A DNA stretch of 64,000 bases from Branchiibius sp. NY16-3462-2. Its GTDB lineage: Bacteria > Actinomycetota > Actinomycetes > Actinomycetales > Dermatophilaceae. Positions 58,108 through 64,000 of the stretch are shown here, piece by piece. Under the pieces are notes generated by a model. It searched no databases. It was given only the letters and a program-made list of their open reading frames with translations, and was not told the origin of the DNA. The translations under genes and the position numbers were made by a program. Location: the NCBI RefSeq assembly GCF_001594145.1, contig NZ_LVCF01000001.1, positions 434,001 to 498,000 of the forward strand, in the 5' to 3' direction. Each line of letters starts with the position of its first letter. Positions within the stretch are counted from its first letter, which is position 1.

Positions 58108-58893
58108 TCAGGTCGGGGGCGTCATCCGTTCGCGGATGGCGTCCCCGATCTGTCGCATCCGGGCCATCACCGGCACCAATTCCCCTGCAGCGCGGTCGAA
58201 TTCAGCGATCGCGGCGTAGCCGACCCTAACGCCTTCCGACTCCACCAGGCCCACGTCCGCACGGACCTCGTTCAGCGTGCCCGTCTTGTTGATGAGCAGG
58301 ACGTCGTCCGCGTCGTACGGCGTGTGGGCAAGAGGGTCGAGCAGGAAGGCTGAGGCGACCATGGACAGATCGGTGTCCAGCGACAGCCATTGGGCAACCA
58401 GCGCGGGGATCTTCCCGGCGGCCAGCAGGTCCATGTAGTTCCACAGCGACCTGGCACTGCCTACCGAGAGAGTCCGGGCCACTCCCGGGACAGACAGGTC
58501 CCGCTCCTCGCGGACGAAGTCGAGCAACTCCATCGGGGGAAGACCAAGACGCTCCCCGTAGGCGCGCACGGCGGGCAGACCCACCCGACGCAGCAGCACG
58601 TTGGTAGCCAGATTGTCGCTGACCGCCCCTACCAGGCGCGCGGCGTCGGCGATGGTCAGGTCGCGCTGGTCCAGCACGTGCCACAGACCGGAGTCGTGCA
58701 GGAAGTCCTCGTCGGTCCAGGTGACCCGCTCAGCCGGGTCGATCGAGCCGGCTTCGATCTGCCGGGCCAGTTCACCGAGCAACACCAGTTTGCCGACCGA
58801 GGCCGTGGGCAACACGAGGTCTGGATTCTCCTGCGCCCAGGGCGATTCCGGCTGACCCACCGGCGCCACGAACACACTCCACCGGACCGTCAT
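58108..58893 (-). CDS. Class A beta-lactamase-fold serine hydrolase, no signal peptide
   Basis: 261 residues. The three penicillin-recognising motifs are present: SVGK at 32-35, SDN at 92-94 and KTG at 203-205. There is no export signal, so it would act in the cytoplasm; that is unusual for a beta-lactamase, and the target is unknown. ATG 58893 overlaps the pepN stop (ATGA). An in-frame extension upstream reads as non-coding pepN antisense. Antibiotic resistance should not be assumed. Confidence 0.85.
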   Translation of the reverse strand: MTVRWSVFVAPVGQPESPWAQENPDLVLPTASVGKLVLLGELARQIEAGSIDPAERVTWTDEDFLHDSGLWHVLDQRDLTIADAARLVGAVSDNLATNVLLRRVGLPAVRAYGERLGLPPMELLDFVREERDLSVPGVARTLSVGSARSLWNYMDLLAAGKIPALVAQWLSLDTDLSMVASAFLLDPLAHTPYDADDVLLINKTGTLNEVRADVGLVESEGVRVGYAAIAEFDRAAGELVPVMARMRQIGDAIRERMTPPT

Positions 58894-61367
58894 GAGGCAG
58901 AAAACCGTTCGTGGGAGCGCAACGCGTCCTGCAACAGGGCCAGGCCCTGCACGAGCGCGCGACGCGCGCTCGCCGTCAGGCCGTCGGTGTTGATAGCCGC
59001 CTGGGCCAGGTCCGCTGTGCGGGGCTCGGTGATCGCCAACGGGAAGCCTGCGGCCACGATCCTGGCGAGCGCGAATTCGCCGTAGGACAGGCCGGGTATC
59101 TCGGCGAAGAAGCGATCGACGTACGGGCGCAACAACTCGACACTCCCGGCGTCGGTCACATAGAAGAACGACCCGGCCACGCCGGCCGCCTCGTAGTTCG
59201 ACAATCCCCCACCGATGAGGTCCGCCCACGCGCGCGCTTTAGCAGCCTCGGTCGGGATGGCTGCCGCAGCAGCGCGGGCAGCGAGGGCACCGGTGAGTGT
59301 GCTGTCGCTGCGACGCATCTCATCGATGGAGTCCTGGTCAGTGAGTCCGAGCGCGGCCAACCGCTGCAGAGCCGACCAGCGGATATCACGATCCTCGGTC
59401 AGCGTGAGCGGTAGCTGCTCCCCCCGCGTCCACGCCTCCAACAAGTCCTCGTCGGTGGTGGTTCCGGCAAGCAGTCGGGCAGCGGAAATAGTTGCGGGAT
59501 CAGTGCTTTCGAGTACGGCGAGCCGGTGTGCTGCCGCCTGCGCCACCGTAGCGATCGCCGCCTCACGCTCCTCGTAGGGCAGGTAGTCACCCGCGAACAG
59601 GAAGGCGGCCTTCACACCGACCGGACCCGCGACGACGTCACTCTGCTCGCCCGGCCATGCTGCGGCGAACACCTCCAGCGCGCGGCGCGGGTCGAGCACC
59701 ACCCGGCCCACCCCTTCGATGAGAGAGGACCAGATCACCTGCCGCGCATCGAGGTCCGGGATCTCTGCCAGCTCCGCGGGAAGCAATTGCAAGCTGTGCT
59801 CGTCCAGGTCGACCTGCGCCCAGGTTTCGTCGGACGCGTTGGGCACGACGACAGCGGCGCCGAGCGGCACCTCCGGCACGGGGGTCACGCTCTTGTCCAC
59901 GACCAGCGGTAACCGCGCGGTCTCCTGACCGCCTGCAAACGCTCCGATCTCGATCACATGCCGCCGGTCAGCCGGCTCCGCGGGCGGAGTACAGGTCAGC
60001 GTGGCGACACCGTCGGTGAGCCCGACCGAGAAAGTGTCCGCCCCCGTGGTCCGTAACCAGGCATCCGCCCAGGTCGCCACGTCCTGACCGCTGGCCTCCT
60101 GCATGGCAGCCAGGAAGTCGGCCAGGGTCGCGTTGCCGAAGCGGTGCGCGTTCAGGTGAGCGCGCACGCCCGCGAGGAAGGCCTCGTCGCCCATCCAAGC
60201 GACCAGTTGCCGCAGCACACTGGCGCCTTTGGCGTAGGAGATGCCGTCGAAGTTCGTGAGCGCGGTGTAATTGTCGCCGGCTGCCGACCCGGCTACGGGA
60301 TGGGTTCCCGGGCCCCGGTCCTCGGCATACCCCCAGGTTTTGCGTTCGATCCCCATCCGCGCCCAGGCGTCGGGAAATTCGTTGGCGACCGCGGTCGTTC
60401 GGTAACCCATGTATTCGGCGAACGACTCGTTGAGCCACAGATCGTCCCACCAGCGCATCGTGACCAGGTTGCCGAACCACTGGTGGGCCATTTCATGGGC
60501 GATGACACTTGCGCGGGACAGCAACTCACCGCGGGTCGGCTGGCCCCGGAAGATGTACTGGTCACGGAACACGACGCAACCAGGGTTCTCCATGGCCCCG
60601 GCATTGAATTCGGGTACGAAGAACTGGTGGTAGTCACCCCACGGATAACGAATCCCGAACAGCCGGTGGTAGTAGTCGAAACTGCGCTCGGTGACCGTCA
60701 GAATGTCATCGGCCTGCTCACTCAACTGCTGCGCCATCGAGGCCCGCGCATGAACGGCGAGCGCTATCCCGTCGTGCTCGCGCTCGACGGTCGCGTACGG
60801 ACCGGCGCACACCGTCACGAAGTACGTCGCCAACGGTGGTGTGGTCGCCAGCACCCAGCGGCCGCGGGACACCATTTCGGCATGTCCGTTGCCGGCCACC
60901 ACCCAGTCCTCGGGGGCCGTGACCCGCACGTCGAACGGCGCCTTGAGGTCCGGCTGGTCGAAGCAGGCGAACACCTGGGGTGCAGCGTCGAGAAAGGACA
61001 TCCCGTAGATGTAGACCCGCCCGTCGGCCGGATCCACGCTGCGATGCAAGCCCTGCCCGTCGCGGGAGTAGGCGAAGGTGCCGCTGACCCGAAGGACGTT
61101 GCTCTCGGCCAGATCGGGCAGACGAAGGCGGCCATCGACCGGCGGATCCAGCGCGCGCCCGTTGAGGGTCGCGTCGCCCAGTTCCTGGGCGACGACCTCG
61201 GCGAAGGTCTCGCTACCGGCTTCGCGTGCGGTGAAGGTGATCGTGCTGGTCGAGGCGAACGTCTCGCCCGGATCGGTCAGATCCAGATCCACGTCGTACG
61301 ACGTGACCTGGATGAGCGCGGACCGCGCCTGCGCTTCGGCCTGGTAGAGCAATGGCATGGCAGCCAC
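58890..61367 (-). CDS. pepN: Aminopeptidase N (M1 family)
   Basis: 825 residues. Exopeptidase motif GAMEN at 257-261; zinc site HEMAH at 291-295 with the third ligand E314 in NESFAEY; the ERAP1-like C-terminal domain covers about 500-825. Cleaves N-terminal residues in the cytoplasm. ATG 61367 or 61358 (MPLLYQ) is the start. Coupled to the serine hydrolase downstream. Confidence 0.95.
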   Translation of the reverse strand: MAAMPLLYQAEAQARSALIQVTSYDVDLDLTDPGETFASTSTITFTAREAGSETFAEVVAQELGDATLNGRALDPPVDGRLRLPDLAESNVLRVSGTFAYSRDGQGLHRSVDPADGRVYIYGMSFLDAAPQVFACFDQPDLKAPFDVRVTAPEDWVVAGNGHAEMVSRGRWVLATTPPLATYFVTVCAGPYATVEREHDGIALAVHARASMAQQLSEQADDILTVTERSFDYYHRLFGIRYPWGDYHQFFVPEFNAGAMENPGCVVFRDQYIFRGQPTRGELLSRASVIAHEMAHQWFGNLVTMRWWDDLWLNESFAEYMGYRTTAVANEFPDAWARMGIERKTWGYAEDRGPGTHPVAGSAAGDNYTALTNFDGISYAKGASVLRQLVAWMGDEAFLAGVRAHLNAHRFGNATLADFLAAMQEASGQDVATWADAWLRTTGADTFSVGLTDGVATLTCTPPAEPADRRHVIEIGAFAGGQETARLPLVVDKSVTPVPEVPLGAAVVVPNASDETWAQVDLDEHSLQLLPAELAEIPDLDARQVIWSSLIEGVGRVVLDPRRALEVFAAAWPGEQSDVVAGPVGVKAAFLFAGDYLPYEEREAAIATVAQAAAHRLAVLESTDPATISAARLLAGTTTDEDLLEAWTRGEQLPLTLTEDRDIRWSALQRLAALGLTDQDSIDEMRRSDSTLTGALAARAAAAAIPTEAAKARAWADLIGGGLSNYEAAGVAGSFFYVTDAGSVELLRPYVDRFFAEIPGLSYGEFALARIVAAGFPLAITEPRTADLAQAAINTDGLTASARRALVQGLALLQDALRSHERFSAS

Positions 61368-61396
61368 TGTGCCAGCCCCAGGTAGTCGCGCGGTGA

Positions 61397-62281
61397 TCAG
61401 CCCCGCTGCCCGAGTTGCCGAGCCTGCTCCTCCAGTCGCAGCACGCGCTCAGCCGTCGGGGGGTGTGTGGAGAACATCCGCGAAACATCCTGCGCCCGGA
61501 AGGGATTGGCGATCATCATGTGGCTGGTGTTGACCACCTTCGGGGTGGGGGCAAGCGGCGCCTGCAGCACTCCGGCCTCGATCTTGCGCAAGGCACTGGC
61601 GAGCGCAAGGGGGTCACCGGTGAGCCGGGAGCCGTCCTCGTCGGCGTCGAACTCGCGAGTCCGGCTGATCGCCATCTGGATCATGGCGGCGGCGACCGGG
61701 GCCAGGAAGGACATCGCCAGCAGGGCCAGCGGGTTGGGCCGCTCCCTGTCGCCGCCTCCGAAGAACAGCATCATCTGGGCGACTGCGGTGATCACGCCGG
61801 CCAGCGCCGCGGCGACCGATGAGGTGAGGATGTCCCGGTTGTAGACGTGCATCAACTCGTGTCCGAGCACGGCGCGCAGTTCACGCTCGTCGAGCAACTG
61901 CAGGATGCCCTCGGTGCAGCACACTGCCGCATTGGCCGGGTTACGGCCGGTCGCGAAGGCGTTGGGTGCCTGGGTCGGAGAGATGTACAGCTTGGGCATG
62001 GGCTTACCGGCGGCCGTGGAGAGCTCTCTCACCACCCGGTACATACCGGGCGCCTGTGCCTCGGTGACGGGGTAGGCCTGCATGGACTTGATCGCCAGAG
62101 CGGCGCTGTTCCAGTAGCCGTAGAACGTGGTGCCCACCCCGAGCAGGGCGAACAGCCAGATGAAGCGGCCACCAGCCACCTGTGAGCCGATGGCCAGCAA
62201 CAATGCCCAGATTGCGGCGAAGAGCAGGGTCGTCTTCAACCCGTTGTAATGGCGATGCGGCATATCAGGGGTAACGTCCAT
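61397..62281 (-). CDS. htpX: Membrane zinc metalloprotease HtpX
   Basis: 294 residues from ATG 62281 (MDVTPDMPHRHYNG). Two N-terminal membrane segments (about 16-58), zinc motif HELMH at 141-145, then two further segments, with EFDADEDGSRL supplying the third ligand. HtpX degrades damaged membrane proteins. A long palindrome lies just upstream of the start. In Streptomyces this gene is next to nuoN; here lsr2 intervenes. Confidence 0.93.
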   Translation of the reverse strand: MDVTPDMPHRHYNGLKTTLLFAAIWALLLAIGSQVAGGRFIWLFALLGVGTTFYGYWNSAALAIKSMQAYPVTEAQAPGMYRVVRELSTAAGKPMPKLYISPTQAPNAFATGRNPANAAVCCTEGILQLLDERELRAVLGHELMHVYNRDILTSSVAAALAGVITAVAQMMLFFGGGDRERPNPLALLAMSFLAPVAAAMIQMAISRTREFDADEDGSRLTGDPLALASALRKIEAGVLQAPLAPTPKVVNTSHMMIANPFRAQDVSRMFSTHPPTAERVLRLEEQARQLGQRG

Positions 62282-62300
62282 GCGCGCGAAGACGTTCCCG

Positions 62301-62332
62301 GGCGTGTTACCGGCTGCAGCCGGTAACACGCC
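62301..62332. promoter_or_regulatory. 32-base perfect palindrome before htpX
   Basis: Bases 62301-62332 read identically on both strands, centred on CTGCAG, with halves GGCGTGTTACCGGCTG and its complement. It ends 19 bases before the htpX start and lies in the htpX-lsr2 divergent region. It can be an operator for a dimeric repressor or a stem in the htpX leader. Confidence 0.65.
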
Positions 62333-62535
62333 TATACCAAATTGGCCTGAGTGTCTAAACTCAAGTGTGGTGTAATTCGAATATTCTCATCGCATCGGGT
62401 AATTTGCTTGTTGCACCACCTGAACGAACGTGCAAACTGCAACGTCAGAGCCGCCTCAGCACGGCTCAGGAGACGTGGATGTCTCAATTTGTTGTGAATA
62501 ATGTGACAACGAACCAAATCAAGGGAGTCTTTCGT
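62333..62535. promoter_or_regulatory. AT-rich lsr2 upstream region
   Basis: The stretch 62335-62420 is distinctly A/T-rich for this chromosome (for example AATTCGAATATTC), and a GTTGT/ACAAC dyad lies at 62491-62510. Lsr2 binds AT-rich DNA, so self-regulation is likely. An in-frame ATG at 62479 with GGAG ahead is a possible earlier start. Confidence 0.45.
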
Positions 62536-62883
62536 ATGGCCCAGCGGACGCAGATCATCACCATCTCGGACATTTCCCGAGTCGAGGTTGTCGACGGCGA
62601 AAGCATCCCATTCTCCTTCCGGGGAGTGGACTACGTAATTGACCTTACGGCGCAGGAAGCCAAGGAATTCGACGAGGCACTCGCGCTCTACACGGGCCAC
62701 GCCCAGCGGGTCGGTGGCCGCAAGCAGCGCACCGGCTCCGCCACTTCCTCCGCCACGGGGGCAGACCGTGAGCAGCTGGCCAAGATCCGCGAGTGGGCCA
62801 AGGACCACGGCTACCAGGTCGCCGACCGCGGCCGGATCAAGGCCGAGGTCCTGGACGCCTACGAGGCAGCGCACAAGCACTGA
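62536..62883 (+). CDS. lsr2: Lsr2-family nucleoid-associated protein
   Basis: 115 residues. N-terminal oligomerisation domain (FRGVDYVIDLTAQEAKEFDEALALYTGHAQRVGG) and C-terminal DNA-binding domain with the AT-hook-like RGR of DRGRIKAEVLDAY. AAGGGAG lies 8 bases before ATG 62536, which also gives the usual MAxR start. H-NS-like silencer of AT-rich and foreign DNA. Confidence 0.93.
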   Translation: MAQRTQIITISDISRVEVVDGESIPFSFRGVDYVIDLTAQEAKEFDEALALYTGHAQRVGGRKQRTGSATSSATGADREQLAKIREWAKDHGYQVADRGRIKAEVLDAYEAAHKH

Positions 62884-62914
62884 CACAAGCAAGCACTGAG
62901 CAGTGCGTTCGCGA

Positions 62915-62945
62915 CGAAGGGCCGGCTGATCCAGCCGGCCCTTCG
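62915..62945. terminator. Bidirectional terminator between lsr2 and nuoN
   Basis: 14-bp perfect stem (CGAAGGGCCGGCTG and complement) with a 3-base loop, extendable by 2 bp. It serves lsr2 and the converging nuoN. Confidence 0.8.
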
Positions 62946-62956
62946 TCACGCGTGGA

Positions 62957-64000
62957 TCAGCCCGGAAGTCCGAACAGCAGCTGCGGCCACACCGACGCCG
63001 CGATCAGCGCCAGGACCAGCACCACCACCACGATCGAATGCACCGGGGCGATCGCGTCGCTGTCGCTGCCAGCGACCGACCGCAGATCCGCGGCCGGCGT
63101 CCGGCCGTCCCGGATGACGATGGCCAGGATCCACCGCAGGTAGACGGCCAGGCCGATCATGGTGTTGATGGCGGCGGCTATCGCGAGCCACCACAGATGG
63201 GCAGCCACTACCGGGCCGATGGCAGCTACCTTCGCCGCCACGCCGAGCAGTGCCGGCGGTACCCCGGCCAGGGTGAGCAGGGCGAACGCCATCGCCCAGC
63301 CCAGGATCGGCCGACTGCGCGCCAGGCCGTGGTAGGAGGTCAGATCCAGCGCCGCATTGCGTCCGCGGGAGTGGGCCACGGCCGTCACCACGGCGAAGAC
63401 CAGCAGCGTCGCGAGGGCATACATCAGCAGGTACCGCACGGACTCTCCGACGGCGGCGGACCCGGCTGGAGCCAGCGGCATCACCACCCAACCGGCCTGG
63501 GCCACGGTGGACCAGGCCAAGAGGCGCAGCATCCGCACCTCCCGCAACGCCATCAGATTGCCCAGGGTCATGGACAGCACACTGACCAGCCCGATGACCG
63601 ACAAGGTGGCACCCCCGACCCCGGTCAAGGACCGGATGACCACGATCAGCGCACCGACCGCGGCCACCTTGGAAGTCACCGCGAGATAGGCCGACACCGG
63701 CACGGACGCCCCGGCGAAGGTGTCGGGTGTCCAGGCGTGGAAGGGTGCCAGTGAAAGTTTGAAGGCCACCCCGGCCAGCAACAGCATGATGGCCAGGATC
63801 AGCACCCGGCTGCGGCCGGAGTCGGCGATGGCGTGCAGGGCAGCCGACTGGTTGAAGCGCAGGGTGCCCGTCGCGGCGTACCAGAGCGCGACCCCCATCG
63901 CGGCCAGCGCGAACGAAGTGAGAGCAGACACCAGCAGCGAGAGGCTGCCGTCGATCGCCGACCGGCGGGCCCGCAACGCGACCAGACCGACCGTCGGCAG
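62957..64000 (-). CDS. nuoN: NADH-quinone oxidoreductase subunit N, C-terminal part
   Basis: The open frame continues past the right edge, so the N-terminus is missing. About 348 residues of a polytopic proton-pumping subunit are visible: LAPFHAWTPDTFAGASVPVSAYLAVTSKVAA, LLAWSTVAQAGWVVMPL, and the last helices ending WPQLLFGLPG. Part of complex I in the membrane. Location near htpX matches other actinobacteria. Confidence 0.92.
   Translation of the reverse strand: MPTVGLVALRARRSAIDGSLSLLVSALTSFALAAMGVALWYAATGTLRFNQSAALHAIADSGRSRVLILAIMLLLAGVAFKLSLAPFHAWTPDTFAGASVPVSAYLAVTSKVAAVGALIVVIRSLTGVGGATLSVIGLVSVLSMTLGNLMALREVRMLRLLAWSTVAQAGWVVMPLAPAGSAAVGESVRYLLMYALATLLVFAVVTAVAHSRGRNAALDLTSYHGLARSRPILGWAMAFALLTLAGVPPALLGVAAKVAAIGPVVAAHLWWLAIAAAINTMIGLAVYLRWILAIVIRDGRTPAADLRSVAGSDSDAIAPVHSIVVVVLVLALIAASVWPQLLFGLPG

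Overview
The window is a GC-rich actinobacterial chromosome segment. Evidence for this is the TTG/GTG starts on core genes, an Lsr2 nucleoid protein, mycofactocin genes, and a secE-nusG-rplKA-rplJL-rpoBC-rpsLG-fusA-tuf block of the usual actinobacterial type. Gene content fits a Micrococcales-type organism (Dermacoccaceae would be my guess, by inference only). No insertion sequence, prophage, CRISPR array or rRNA operon is visible.

Region 1 (1-9200) is a mycofactocin-dependent alcohol oxidation locus. On the minus strand lie the start of mftC, then mftB and the 37-residue precursor gene mftA. Divergent from them are an NDMA-dependent methanol dehydrogenase, a MoxR-type ATPase with a long Gly-His tail, a CoxE-like von Willebrand A protein and the mycofactocin glycan methyltransferase MftM. 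A converging operon encodes an ErcA-like iron alcohol dehydrogenase, a sensor kinase and a LuxR-type regulator (MnoS/MnoR-like). The parts fit together as redox cofactor precursor and maturation, cofactor-using dehydrogenase, probable dehydrogenase-activating ATPase pair, cofactor-decorating enzyme and alcohol sensing.

Region 2 (9193-29325) holds a secreted S53 (sedolisin) protease, then tuf, fusA, rpsG, rpsL. A three-gene insert (two divergent GT-C-like multipass membrane proteins and a small methyltransferase) sits between the str operon and rpoC-rpoB, which are normally neighbours.

Region 3 (29706-40822) holds a paired acyl-CoA dehydrogenase operon, rplL/rplJ with an attenuator-type leader, an LppX-like lipoprotein, rplA, rplK (with an apparent frameshift in its first 35 codons), nusG with an acidic extension, secE, tRNA-Trp, an adenosine deaminase family gene overlapping murB tail to tail, two MaoC-type hydratase subunits, rpmG, tRNA-Met and tRNA-Thr.

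Region 4 (40966-47392) is a lipid cluster in the mycobacterial order htdX-fabG4-fadA2, TetR, fadE5, followed by tRNA-Tyr. An esterase gene with atypical codons is bracketed by 52/53-bp direct repeats between tRNA-Tyr and yajQ.

Region 5 (49074-58092) is a translationally coupled oligopeptide-type ABC importer operon preceded by an XRE-cupin regulator, then a TetR gene divergent from an acyl-CoA dehydrogenase/SDR/MaoC operon. Region 6 (58108-64000) holds a cytoplasmic beta-lactamase-fold hydrolase overlapping pepN, htpX with a 32-bp perfect palindrome before its start, lsr2 behind an AT-rich leader, and the 3' part of nuoN.
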